Source: Lepidodermella squamata
Lineage: Eukaryota > Gastrotricha
NCBI GenBank assembly: GCA_047495785.1
Contig: JBLDXI010000033.1
Location: forward strand, 2,873,809-2,937,808
Direction: 5' to 3'
Length of the DNA stretch: 64,000 nt
The notes beneath the pieces were generated by a model that worked only from the letters and a program-made list of their open reading frames with translations, did no database searches and was not told the origin of the DNA. The position numbers and the translations under genes were made by a program. Of this stretch, positions 37,058 to 47,562 are shown piece by piece; position 1 is the first letter of the stretch; every line of letters begins with the position of its first letter.

Positions 37058-37128
37058 TAGGATACGAGTGCCGATCCTTTTGCCTCTCGCATGTTAAGCG
37101 AGTGCTCTACCATTTGAGCTAATACCCC
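37058..37128 (-). pseudogene. tRNA-Ala-like body with an AAC (Val) anticodon
   Basis: The body (GGGGTATTAGCTCAAATGG, then TAGAGCACTCGC) is that of a tRNA-Ala. The loop TTAACAT reads AAC instead of AGC. The acceptor stem pairs with three G-U pairs and has G3:C70, not the alanine identity pair G3:U70. The T stem is poorly paired. It is most likely a decayed gene. Confidence 0.6.
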
Positions 37129-37227
37129 ATGTATTTGAGTCAATATTAAAAAAAAGCATTCTCAACAATAACGTAAAACCAGCAGTAAGTTTTTGAAAAG
37201 CTGGCGCCCTTCGGGAGACTTGAACCA

Positions 37228-37286
37228 CAGAAACTGCGATTAACTGCTCACGGGAGACCAGGGTTCGATTCCCTGCCAAGGAGCTA
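37228..37286 (+). pseudogene. tRNA-Asp-like 3' half
   Basis: GCTCACGGGAGACCAGGG followed by TTCGATTCCCTG resembles the anticodon 3' side and T arm of tRNA-Asp. The 5' half is replaced by unrelated sequence and has no pairing acceptor stem. Confidence 0.45.
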
Positions 37287-37340
37287 GCTTTTTCCTCGAT
37301 TTTAAAGCTGAACTATGCGTATTGGCCAAAAATGTACAAC

Positions 37341-37413
37341 CGCCCGATGTGGGGCTCGAACCCACGACCCTGGAATTAAGAGTCCCATGCTCTACCGACT
37401 GAGCCAACCGGGC
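37341..37413 (-). tRNA. tRNA-Lys (CTT)
   Basis: 73 nt on the minus strand. GCCCGGTTGGCTCAGTCGG opens the acceptor stem and D arm. The anticodon loop ACTCTTAAT gives CTT, and the T arm is GTGGGTTCGAGCCCCAC. The acceptor stem is well paired with one or two weak pairs. A T5 run lies about 10 nt downstream on the same strand. Probably functional. Confidence 0.88.
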
Positions 37414-38261
37414 TGAGACTGAGTAGTGTACTGCTACATTTTATATTTCCTTACTGGCACTTATCATTGCAACCTTTTCTTTCATATTTAAGAATTAGTC
37501 ATCTTGTTTGGCTCAGAATGCCGGAACTCTTTTTTGCACGATTGACGAAAAAATGGTGGTTCAGCAGGAACTGAAGTTTAGTTCGGTGAAAATTGGTCCT
37601 CATTTCAAAATTTTGTTGACAATTTGATCAGTTGTTGACTAGGTATCAAGTGGTGACCAATGAAAACTATTTTCAATATTTGCACAGAATTTGGCATGCA
37701 TGGGTTTTTTTACGTGAATTGGTAGACATTATCTTTCGTGCGTAATCTTTCGTGATCGCGATGTAGCCCTATTTGTTGTCAAAGTTGAGCAGTGCGCCGG
37801 AAGCAACAAGTTGATTCTATCTTTTTAAGATCAGCGATCTGCGCAATGGCGATGAAGTAGCTCGGCAGAACAGGGCGACTGCGCCTTATTGTCGTCCGGC
37901 TTAACGCGAAACTACTGTATATTGTTTATTTTGCCTGATCGTTTGACGTCATGTCGATTGATTGGCTGGCCGAGTTCGGCGGTCCTTAGATAAAACTCGT
38001 GCTACTGAATTCGCCCGTTCTACCAGTGTAAGTACCCGTTCCGCAGTGCTCCAAAAAGTGGTTTTCTGTCTCGTAATCTGTACTAAGCCTTGGATAAAAC
38101 TGTCTCTTGTCTGCCATTATATAAACATGGCAAAGTGAAAGATTTGTCTCTTTACTTGTCTCTTTCTCGCGTATCGCCAACAAATAGCGATAAAAAATTT
38201 CGTAAAATTGAATACATGCTAGTTAAGGATTAAGGAACGAGGATTGAAAACTTAGATTAAA

Positions 38262-38675
38262 CGGTTGTGTGCGAAAAGAGCAAGCGAAATAAGAGCAATG
38301 ATATGAGAGCAATGACAAAAGAGCAAAACGAAATAAGAGCAACGAGATAAGAGCAGAACGACGAAAGAGCAATTATTAATGATAAATCACGAAAAAATAG
38401 TGGCACGCGATCATATATTTTTCCGCATCATTATCAAGTGATTAGCGGAGCGGTTAAACAGCAATTCGAGCTACTTGAAGGGTCGAGATTCACTTGTCTG
38501 TTCAAAGAAAAAAAACAAGTCGCGTGCCACTATTTTTTTCTTGATTTATCATTAATAATTGCTCTTTCGTCGTTCTGCTCTTATCTCGTTGCTCTTATTT
38601 CGTTTTGCTCTTATGTCATTGCTCTCATATCATTGCTCTTATTTCGCTTGCTCTTTTCGCACACAACCGATTAAA
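38262..38675. repeat. Long inverted repeat with AAGAGCAA-type periodic arms
   Basis: The left arm (38262-38411) runs through AAGAGCAAGCGAAATAAGAG, ACGACGAAAGAGCAATTATT and GTGGCACGCGA. The right arm (38520-38675) is its near-exact reverse complement, ending CTTGCTCTTTTCGCACACAA. The spacer is about 110 bp. Each arm itself contains repeated ATAAGAGCAA-like units about 12-20 bp apart. No ORF is supported. It may be a foldback or MITE-type element able to form a hairpin RNA. Confidence 0.8.
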
Positions 38676-38679
38676 CATG

Positions 38680-39060
38680 AAACATGAACCTGTCTGTTTC
38701 CAAACATTATTTAAATCCGTGATTTAACATGAAAACGAAGGTAGTAGAAAACAAGCAAGCGGTGTATTTTATTCTTCAATTATTTACAAAACGCCGGCCA
38801 CGGGTGGGCTTTGGGCGCACACCGCGTGATCGCAAGTGATAAGAATTGTAGATTATTATATATTAGTTGTAGTTTATAATTATCGAGGTATTACGTTGTT
38901 TCGATATTAGCGGCAGGTGGATACACAAAAGATTTTAGCGTCTTACGATAGAGATGAGCTAGAGATATTATTCTGGATAAATTTACATTTTTAATATATT
39001 TACAGCAGTTGATTGATTCGTAGATATCTTTCGGGTCGGCATTAGTATCTTCAGAATTGT
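38680..39060. other. Nothing recognised
   Basis: About 380 bp of AT-rich DNA between the hairpin repeat and the LINE RT fragment; probably the 3' UTR side of the minus-strand LINE. Confidence 0.35.
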
Positions 39061-39062
39061 CA

Positions 39063-39780
39063 TCAATATAATTTTTGTAATACGGAGTACGGAGTATGCT
39101 TACAATTAGTGTACAGGTGAGTTAAGTGGTCGGTCGCATCTAAATGAACTTTGACGGAAGAAAGAAGATCATCGCTGAATTTGAAACAGAAAATACATTT
39201 AATACCAAAATTATTTATATAACAAAAAGGTTTATGAATAGAATTAGTTCGGAGCATAGCTAAAGTTTGAATATTTTTCATCGACCAGAAGGCTTTCCTA
39301 GTACTCGAGTATAGCAAAAATTTGTTATATGTTTCATCGGTATATACTGGATTTTGGTATAATGTTTTTAGGGAGGAGATTGTCGACAATTTGTCGTCGT
39401 TTACCCATCTTTCAAACCATTTCCCAAGTAGGGCAAGACCCTCTTTTAAGCGAATTCTGACATGCATACGCTTGAAGTTCATCTAGCATTTGTTGTAATT
39501 GTTCCGGGCTCTCCGCCATTAACGCAAAGTCGTCTGCGTAAAGTATCGCTAAAATCACGTATTCTCCGAAGGTTAGCCCCGGAAAGATTTTCATTATATG
39601 AGGAATCAAATCGTTTATGAATATGCAAAAAAGGAGCGAGGAGAGCGGGTCTCCCTGCCGCACGCCTACATTCGACGTGATCGGGTGGCTAAACCATATC
39701 GACGACTTCAACCTCAAAAATAACTTATTTTCTGCGTACATGTTTCTTATTACATCGACGAGAAAACAAAGCAGAAGCAA
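39063..39780 (-). mobile_element. LINE reverse-transcriptase fragment
   Basis: A 122-codon minus frame (39412-39780) has NVGVRQGDPLSSLLFCIFIN and ILYADDFALM, RT motifs 4 and 5 with an intact YADD, followed by SPEQLQQMLDELQAYACQN. The next part continues in another frame (39063-39482: KRMHVRIRLKEGLALLGKW, then a Cys/His-rich end), so one frameshift near 39450 breaks it. The 5' half is missing. This is a different LINE lineage from the 32 kb copy (VRQGDPLS rather than VPQGS). Confidence 0.75.
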
Positions 39781-39834
39781 ATCAAGTAGAAATTGCGTTT
39801 ATAATTATTCTTATCAAACCGCCCGAAGCATGCG

Positions 39835-41896
39835 TCTCACTTGTGCTTTTGCTCGAAAACTTCAAAATTTAATCTAGAAAAGAACGCTTTTATCGTTGCG
39901 TGCGAAACGAACTGCCAGTTGGCGGGACCACCGGGAAATCGCAAATTCAGCCCCTTTCGAATTATCGAATCCGCGTTCAATCGGCTATGCCCGTTCCACC
40001 GAATGAAGGTCTCGGAATCGATTGCGTCTGGCGACCGGGCGCCCTCCAGGGAGACGCGATTCGGTTGATGGTTGATCCCATTGATTCAACCACTGATTCA
40101 GCAGGAGAGGGTCGAAACGAGAAATTCATGCCGCTGTTCGGGCGTAGAAATTAGGGAACGATTGAATGGTACCGGCTTTTTACCGTCTCGCGTAATTTTC
40201 TCTCTTCCAAACCGGAGTACTTCGTAGACAACATCATCGGTCATTGGAATTTGCGATTCAGCCGCGTTTCTCATGTCACAAGCCGTCGGAACCGCTGAAA
40301 GTTTCGTCAAGCGACACTTGCCTTCATATTCATCCGCGCCGAAACCTTCTCTTTAAAGACGTGGTTAAATCGGCAGCGAAATCCTCAAGCTCTTTGCTAA
40401 CTTCATCGATAACTTTTTTCGCCCGTTGCCAAAAATCGATATGTTGTTTCTTCGAATGTGTTGAATTTAATCATGCCGAACAAGTCGATATATTCTGCGG
40501 TGGCGACCGCTCGTTCGGCTGTCGTTAGTGCGACTTGTTGTACAGTCGTCGATAGTTTGCTGAGCAGCAAATAGACGTCGAACAGCACAACGACTCAAGT
40601 GATGAGGCAAGCGTCAAGCATGTCTGACAGAGAGTGCTTTTGTTCGCGTAAAGCTTGCAGCATAGGGGCAGCCTCGTTGAGAAATGCTGGTATCACGCGG
40701 TGCTGATGAGCAGCAAACTTTGTCTCGCTTTCGTTCTTCAAAATCAACAGCTTGCGATCTGGAAGCAGTGCTGAGTGGGCCTGTCGCAGCAGTCGACCGC
40801 GGCACCGTGTTGAATGTCCTGTCGACCCAGGAGCGCAATTTGCGAGCGTCGTCTTCGGCTAAAAAATGAAAATTTGTTTTATTCGAATCGAAACATTTAA
40901 TCAATCGAACTAACCGATTCCAGTCAAATGTGCAGGATCCCACCAATAACATCTCTCCCTGCCATCTGGAAACGGGGCAGAAGCCTTTCAAGCTCACCTG
41001 GCACATCCAGCTGAAAATATTGGCCATCGAAGCTGCCACCGTGAATTTGCCGACTGATTTCGAACGATTCAGCCACCGAGAAGATGTGTTTAGCCAGTGC
41101 TTCGCTAGTGTGGCCGGATTTAAGTACAGCTGCTCGAGTTGAGGAGTGTTTGACCAAACAGCCGACCATTTGATAGGTTCGATGATGCACCGTCATCTTG
41201 TCAGCTAATAGCATGACTGGCGGGGGTTTGTTAGTGCACTCGAGAGGCGCTGTAATTTTCGAAACAAATTCCTCGCGGCAGACGGCGGCGAACAAGGGAC
41301 GCATAGAACGTAGAAACTCAGCACTGTGGTTCAGATTTCCGACTTTTCCTTGTTCTCCTCGCAAACAGACATTGTTTGTTCGAATATTCTGGTCCATCCT
41401 TGAAAATTTGATAGCAATGGCGACCAACGCACATTCCAAATTTTTTGTTGCGAAGTTCAATTTTCCGAGCCTCAGCATCCGCGGCTTCGAGTTGCAGAAC
41501 GTTATGCTTGCGTCTAGCTATAATAAGGCAGCGATAAATCGTATTCAAATGTGAATTTCAAGGCGGCTTACCTGTTACGTAAAAATGCTTGATGACAACG
41601 GTTTTCAGGTTCACGAATTGCACGGGTTGATTTTCTTCTGCGTGAAATTTGATCGGCAAATCGGAAGGATAAGTAAACGACAGTTTGCAAGCCCTGCATG
41701 CGACTTTCTTGAATTTTGTGATGACGAGCCATTTGTTGATTTCCGGAAATTTGTTCGCATCGCTGCAATTTCGAAGCAGCGTTTCGGCGTGTAACGCGCT
41801 ACACGAGTGCTCGAAAAGTGTCGTACCCGGGGATTGAACCCGGGCTGCCTTTCTGAGAAGGCACGGCTCTAACCTTTGAGCCACCATGGCCGACAC
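39835..41896 (-). pseudogene. hAT-like transposase-derived gene, multi-exon, decayed
   Basis: Several minus-strand segments read like one transposon-type protein. 41896-41572 has KFKKVACRACKLSFTYPS and ends at a GTAAGC donor. About 41520-40935 has GKVGNLNHSAEFLRSMRPL, PPPVMLLADKMTVHHRTYQM and GGSFDGQYFQLDVP, then WWDPAHLTGI in a shifted frame. 40872-40620 starts AEDDARKLRSWVDRTFN after an acceptor-like site, and 40588-40403 follows. About 40060-39840 has RWNGHSRLNADSIIRKGLNL and RFPGGPANWQF. The order and motifs resemble vertebrate and invertebrate hAT-derived DKMTVHHRT proteins, but that assignment is from memory. At least one frame break shows decay. Confidence 0.45.
41821..41892 (-). pseudogene. 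tRNA-like sequence, uncertain identity
   Basis: On the minus strand, TGGCTCAAAGGTTAGAGCC forms a D arm and CCCGGGTTCAATCCCCGGG a T arm. The central stem around TGCCTTCTCAGAAAGGCA gives a 6- or 8-nt loop instead of 7, so no anticodon can be assigned. The acceptor stem (GTCGGCC/GTACGAC) has two mismatches. It may be a pseudogene or the head of a tRNA-derived SINE. Confidence 0.45.
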
Positions 41897-42529
41897 ACAC
41901 TCCGTGTTCGCTTACGCGGTTGTAAGGGGACCAGGAGGAGAGATGGGAGGTGGACTCGCTCCCTATACGGCGTTTTCCGGTAGCAGATTTTGTGCTTGAT
42001 CCGAGGTGATTTTTGTCGGCGGCGGCGTAGGTTGAGCTATTTGTAAGCGGCCGAGCGCTTCAGTTGGAGTTTTAATTGTTGCCTCGTACGATTTTACTTG
42101 AGCTGGAAATATGGGCTTTATATAAATTTGAATATGGAGGAAAATCGCTATTTACCTAGTAGTGCTTCACACGATGCGCAAGAAACGGCAGGCTTGGGCT
42201 TAGCATTGGGCTTGGGGGCTTGGAGGCTTTGACCACCTTCGAGCGGGGTGCATTTTCGAGCGTTACTGGATCGGCAGGCGAAGTAACACGCGGCAGACTT
42301 TCGTCAAATTTATATATTTAAATATGACGCTATTTCAAATCAACTACTGCTTATCGTTACCGTTTAAGGCAGATAATTGCCCGTCGGTTGTTTGAGGCAA
42401 TGTATCGACTGACCGATTTTCGCTCGAAACGATTTGCGGCGTAATCGCGCTGATCTCAGTTCCGTCATTCGCATCTATTTCTAGAGCGGGCGCCGCAACA
42501 CTCGCCACGGGTGAATTGCCTAGATCTGT

Positions 42530-42991
42530 CGTTCCGATTCCCCAACATAAATGTGACTTCCTCCCATAGAATTGCTGTGGATATGGAAGGAGCTATTTTC
42601 GCTGTTGACTTCGTTAAGGCCGATTCAACTTATTCTCAACCTGGAATTTCCTGATGACGGGATCCGTTATCTTCATATCTTCACATCTTACTATCGGCAT
42701 CAACGAAATCGCCGATATACGGTAGTAAAAGAAAATCCATACACTGATTATGGCGGCGGTGTTGCTATTCTGATGAAGAAGTCCTTCCACAAAGGAAGGC
42801 GACTTTCCATCACTAATCTGCCGCTGATCGAAAAGCTAGACGTATCAGTCGAGTCGAAACATGGAAAGTTCATCCTCGGCGCCGTCTACAACCCGCGCCC
42901 GACCGACTGTTCTATTGGGGACTTGAGGTTTTCACCGACAACCTCACAGAAAAGGCCGATGGCAATCGAATCATTATTGGGGGCGATTTAA
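42530..42991 (+). mobile_element. LINE endonuclease-domain fragment
   Basis: The frame ending at 42991 contains YGGGVAILMKKSFHKGRR, PLIEKLDVSVESKHGKFILG and AVYNPRPTDC. These match the central part of the apurinic-type endonuclease domain of LINE ORF2 (GGGVAIL and G-x-Y-x-P motifs). The reverse transcriptase that should follow is not found. A related 5' piece is at 31376-31660. Confidence 0.65.
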
Positions 42992-43249
42992 CTACGACTT
43001 GCGCCAAAGCCGAGTAAAGCTTGCTCTCGAAGCCGTTTTTTGAGGGTGCGAAGCTCTAGCTTGGCTTGCCTGACTGCCCAGTCAATCGCTATGAGGAAAT
43101 CCAAGCCCAGCTGCTTCGATCACATCTGGCTGTCTGTCTGTCAAAATGTTTGCGTCCTGAACGTATGAGCCTTTCATTGACGACCTTGGTGTATTTTATT
43201 CTTTCCGTCTAGAACTGAAGAAACAGCCTGAGAAGAAAACCAGAAGAAT

Positions 43250-44480
43250 TGAACAAAAGCAATGGGTATCTTTGCCAATTTCATTGTTTTGACCTCGTTA
43301 CGCGAAAAACCTCTAAACCTTCGAGTATCTGTGTAGCAAGAGGCAGCTCCTCGAAGAAAATACTCTTATTGCATCGATCGGCGAATTTAGCTTTCAGGGC
43401 TAATGGACTCCCACCGCACATGACGCGACAATAATAATCTGATGGCTTTGATCGCTGAGATAGACTCATCCGAGAACCATCCAAGTCTGATTCCATCCAC
43501 AGTTGAAACTGCTGCTTCCAATCTGCTTTCGCAAATAGAGACAGACGCGAAGTTGTGCAATACGGCGAAACGATAACCTCGTTTTTGGCAATGGCGAAGT
43601 GACGAGATGAGAGAGCCGGAGATTCGCGCAACCTCTCTAAGGCCAGAGAGAATCTCCTCGCTGGCAACGCCTTGAATTATGATTCATTTGTCTTGTACAT
43701 CTAATTATACATAGGTCGCCACGGCACTAACGCCGCCCTGGTTAGTTGATAGCGGATGATGTTAGCATGTTACTGCGAGCCATGATTACGTTATACTGAG
43801 TTCTATCCGAAATGATTCTAAAGCAAAGAGATCTAAAATGGTAGCTTATTGCATTCAATTGGTGAGATGTACTTTTTTCCTGCTACTTCTGGTGCGAAGC
43901 GTGCATTAATGAGAAATGTACATTATATTCCGAATCTGTCCGCAAATCTCTTAAGCAGTGTAACTCAGCTCGTATTATCAGGAAAGAAAGTCGCCTTTGA
44001 AGGTAGTCACTGTGGTGATGGGTGAGGAATCCATGGTCTTGGCTGATTTGATCGGCAAGCTTTGGTATGTGTGTGGCGTAACGGTCGCCAGCGCGACGCC
44101 CTCTACTCCTTCGACCGCTTCCCTTCTTCTCCTGATTATCTTGTAAAGTGGCATGGATGTTTAGTGCACTTGAATGTGAGTGAAGTCAAATGCATGGCCT
44201 CTCACGGTTTAATTGGACTCTAAGGAAAATCTTCTTAGTAGGGGAAAGTCCATAAGCTTGTCCACCGGCGAGTTGAGCATGCACAGAGCCGCGGTGTTCT
44301 TGATTTAGTTCATACTGATTTGGCAGGTCCTGAGCGGACTGCCGGGCTTTTTAATCATGATTTGTACCTCCTGTCATTCAAAGATGATTATTCTTCCTGC
44401 AATATAGGTTTCCCGCTTGTTACAAAGGGTTATATTGTTGCTACGATCATCTCTTATCGCAAACTGCGAAATCAAATTGC
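43250..44480 (+). mobile_element. Copia-like retroelement copy C2, internally deleted
   Basis: 43258-43440 matches C1 and C3 5' regions (TTTGCCAATTTCATTGTTTT and the following block). 43906-44145 matches the pre-integrase region of C1 and C3 (GAATCCATGGTCTTGGCTGA). 44150-44480 has the integrase start (YLLSFKDDYSSCNIGFPL). The stretch corresponding to about 600 bp of C1 is missing at 44145. Frames are broken throughout. Confidence 0.6.
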
Positions 44481-46415
44481 GGGTTTGCGGTCAAATACCG
44501 CCAACCGAATAAACTCGAGCGCAACCACAAGGGCTACGTTGATGCGTGCCATCCGCTATCTTGGCGTGCCATCGGACAGCTTGCGGCAGACAACGTGAGG
44601 GACAGCTCTTTGCCAATCACGATTGGCCGGAGTGAAAACCACCGTCAATCTCTCGCCATCGTCGTCACAGCCGCCGAACGCCGAATACGCCCGCCGCTCC
44701 TTTGTCGTCTCGTCTCAGCCTACATCAGCCTGTCGGTGAGTAACAATCAAGTATTATCAATTTTTATTTTCTTGCTTGTTTTCCAGATCCTCGCCCTTCT
44801 GTAACAAAACGAAGAAATTCTGCTCACTGCTGCCGACCCGAGTCAACCGGCCAATTGCCGCGCTCCCGCCCTCGGCTCGAATAAATGGGCTATATTCACT
44901 TGATATTCACTTGTCACGGAGTCTTCGACTACGACCGCTTGGCGGACGGCATCGCCTAGCCAACCAGCGCCAATAAATCAAACAGCACGACAATCGACGA
45001 CTCGAGTGCTCATGTGTAGCTCGAATCTTTTGAAGCACGTTTTGTTGCTGTTTTCTCTGTTTTCTCTTAAGTTCACAATATTATTGAACAGTCACGTATC
45101 GTTTTATTTTCGGCGACCAAATTCGGCGATGCGACGAGCTAGTGGGGCAACGATGAGCGCCGTCTTCACGCTGCGCCTGATGCTGAAGCTGCCGGCGCCG
45201 CCCATCCGGCCCACTGGCCGACTCATGAGGTACAGCACAGAGGTGAAACTTGACTATGTCAGGATATTTCCAGTCTCCAGTGAGCAAAACTATCGTTTTC
45301 AACCAGGAAAACCACAGCGACATTCTTGTCATCGTTTTCTGCCTGAGGACTTCGCATTGATCGTCAGTCGTCAGCGCTGGTTTACTTGGTTGTACTAAAA
45401 TGTAAAAACTTAGACCTGCGTTTGAATGCTTGCCGCTTGTCTGCAATAATTCGATTTAGAAGCCAGCAAGACGCCATTGAATTTCTTCCATAGAAACTCG
45501 GTGAATTTTCATAAGTTCCGATGGCTGCGTCCAGCATGTGAATATTCGAATATTTGAACTACGTTCGATCAGTAGGTAACTGCGCAGAGTTCATGCTAAC
45601 GTCTGGTAATCTAGATTTGCTTTTATACAGGGTGAGCAAAGAATAAAGTTCGGTCTGGGCTGTCAATTCGTGAGGTGCGGAAACTGGCAGTAGTCGCCCG
45701 TCCATTACTATGCTAAAACTTGATAAGCTGTACGAATTACGGTAAGAGTGCTGACATGTTAATTGCCTGCTGATAAACGTTCTCATCTTTGTTTTTCATG
45801 CATGTAGCCCTTGGAGCGGAAATGAAGCGGTTACGAAGAAGAGAAGCTGCCGTAGCAAGGCAAACGAAATTTTGGCTGTGCCTGATGCCTGAAATGCTGC
45901 TGAAAATAGGTTGCTGGAATATGGAATACCTGGCACATCTCAAAAATTTACATCTCATTCCGCGATAACATACTACGCATCGACAGGAGCAATTTCAATT
46001 TCGGTAAAAAGAAGCGCGCATTTGACGTGTGTGTGCGAAATGATGAGGAGTCGATTGAATCATTCAAAGCAATCGCTATTGGATTTTTCGAAGGGTGCCA
46101 ACTTGGATTCGAACTCGAGTCGGATTAAATAAACTTATAAACTATGCCACGTCATCTCGCGTTTTGAAGCAGCAATCAGCGGACTCCCACTCGCACTTAC
46201 GACTAACAATTTTTGCGCACATTTGTGCTGATGCAATTAATTACTCTTCGCATTTTTCTCTCTTGAGCTCAATTCATGCTTGAATGAAAACTTCGAAGCA
46301 ATGAAATTAAAATAAAAAGTCTCAAAATGCCGGAAACAATCTGTTTTATTCGGAATTTCACAGCACAGAATCAGGGTTATAGATTGAAAAGGTGTTTCGG
46401 TCTTTGAATTTTTTA
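44481..46415. other. About 1.9 kb without a supported gene
   Basis: Overlapping short frames only. 45235-45365 is the inverse of 59960-60090 (GGATATTTCCAGTCTCCAGTG), so it contains a dispersed repeat that may belong to the copia-like family. Nothing else is recognised. Confidence 0.4.
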
Positions 46416-46624
46416 TCACAGCAGCGGTTTCTTTTTGCGCGGAGCAGTCGTCATCGGCTTCTGTGCGATGCGACGTTCCAGGTCTGAAAACAATACAATG
46501 TTAGACAGAAGGTATTGAATTGAAGCGTAAAATTTACCCATGATAGCGTGTTGAAGGCGGTCACGTTCAGCATTCAGCTGACGGCCAGCTTCTTCCTCGG
46601 CCTCTAACCGGCCCTCCTCCTTTG
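46416..46624 (-). CDS. Last two exons of an unrecognised charged, helical protein
   Basis: Exon 46624-46538 encodes KEEGRLEAEEEAGRQLNAER then DRLQHAIM. It is followed by a 54-nt GT-AG intron and exon 46483-46416 encoding LERRIAQKP, a Thr/Pro stretch and RKKKPLL before TGA. The phases match (G|AC). The glutamate-rich helix and a basic C-terminus suggest a coiled-coil or filament-associated protein. Upstream exons were not located; the nearest minus-strand coding exon is the GH3-type one at 47.1 kb, which it does not resemble. Confidence 0.5.
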
Positions 46625-46658
46625 CTGAAAGTTACTCGATGGAGTTTATTGAAGCGAT

Positions 46659-46934
46659 ATGCCGCTGAGTGGGCGGAATTCGCGTCGTGATAATGGTGAC
46701 TATTTATCCCCATCAATTTCCAACGCTTCAATTCGTGTTCAAATGTATGAAAAACACCAGAAGCAAATCGCTGATTTAAAGGCGTATTACGAGGAAGAGC
46801 TCGACGAGTTGAAGGCGAAAGTCCACCAATTAGAAACGCATCAGCCGAAGATACGGCTAGAACGAGCAGCGTTCTCCTTACCCCGCCATCTCTCTTCCAA
46901 TCCAACAATAAGAGAAGCTCGAATGAGCACCTGA
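46659..46934 (+). CDS. Small coiled-coil ORF on the opposite strand
   Basis: ATG opens a 91-codon frame with a Ser/Arg-rich start and then a clear heptad-like helix (MYEKHQKQIADLKAYYEEEL, then DELKAKVHQLE). A stop lies in frame just upstream, so the ATG is a plausible start. It could be a first exon read into intron after about residue 62. It lies within an intron of, or just upstream of, the minus-strand exons at 46.4-46.6 kb. No family is recognised. Confidence 0.45.
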   Translation: MPLSGRNSRRDNGDYLSPSISNASIRVQMYEKHQKQIADLKAYYEEELDELKAKVHQLETHQPKIRLERAAFSLPRHLSSNPTIREARMST

Positions 46935-47112
46935 TCTGTCTCTAAAATAATGATCTCAGTGAATAAATTGAGAGTGACCACACACAAATTAACTAAAATT
47001 AATGGGCAAAATATAATCTCAAACCTATTGTGATCCCGATCATATATCGCCTGAGGCAGCTATTACCTACTGGCAATACCTTTGATTGATTATTAATATT
47101 TCAAAATTATTA

Positions 47113-47496
47113 TTATACACGGACAGCAATAACATGAACGTTTTTTGAAAATTTGACGCACTCTAGGAGATCGCCAATTCGGTACCGGTAGAACCCAACT
47201 ATGGTTGTGACTATTAATTCGTATCGCTTGCCAACTTCAAGCTCCTCCATGAAGTAAATTCTCGGATTCTCAGCATTGATTTCACTTTCTTCGATGAACT
47301 CGAACACCGCTTGGTTTGGAGACAACGTAAACAGAGGCTCATCTGTGCCGAATGGTGTGCACAGCTCACCGAGGTTCACGGAGTAGAAAGTTTCACTAGA
47401 GCAAATGCCGCCAGTGAAAAATCGCACTTACATGGCCCCGAGCCCCAAGCCCACCGCGCTATCTACGACTGAATCTTCCAAGCCTATCAAAGCCGA
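47113..47496 (-). CDS. GH3-domain protein, C-terminal exons
   Basis: Two exons, 47496-47432 and 47395-47113, are separated by a 36-nt GT-AG intron with the split codon AT|T. The protein reads SALIGLEDSVVDSAVGLGLG then a region matching the GH3 fold. That region has ETFYSVNLGELC (position of the family's SEG-x-x-GVNL), AVFEFIEE, and VGKRYELIVTTIVGFYRYRI followed by GDLLE, the family's G-Y-RYR-GD signature. GH3 proteins are acyl-adenylating enzymes in plants; animal members (GHDC-like) are poorly known. The N-terminal adenylate-forming half is not seen, and the frame stops soon after RYRIGD, so it is truncated or continues in an unseen exon. Confidence 0.65.
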
Positions 47497-47562
47497 CTGA
47501 ATGAACGTTTTATCAATTTATTTATTGAAAAATATCACAAAATGTGCATTTAAAAGCTAATA

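Larger units (their letters stand above)
36248..38040 (+). repeat. Dispersed repeat family F2, copy 2, carrying a tRNA cluster
   Basis: The left part (36248-36335) and right part (about 37480-38040) match copy 1 at 30652-31375 in the same order and orientation. Between them lies about 1.1 kb absent from copy 1, holding all the tRNA genes and pseudogenes listed below. Either the tRNA block was inserted into F2 or copy 1 lost it. Confidence 0.65.

Noticed and set aside
38262-38675. CRISPR-like array
   Set aside because: The short AAGAGCAA-type units are unevenly spaced, lack unique spacers and form a mirror-image pair of arms; the genome is eukaryotic.
43281-43667. 128-codon minus frame similar to the plus frame at 61893-62081
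   Set aside because: The similarity is explained by both being antisense to the same part of the copia-like repeat (C2 and C3). I found no independent evidence for a gene.
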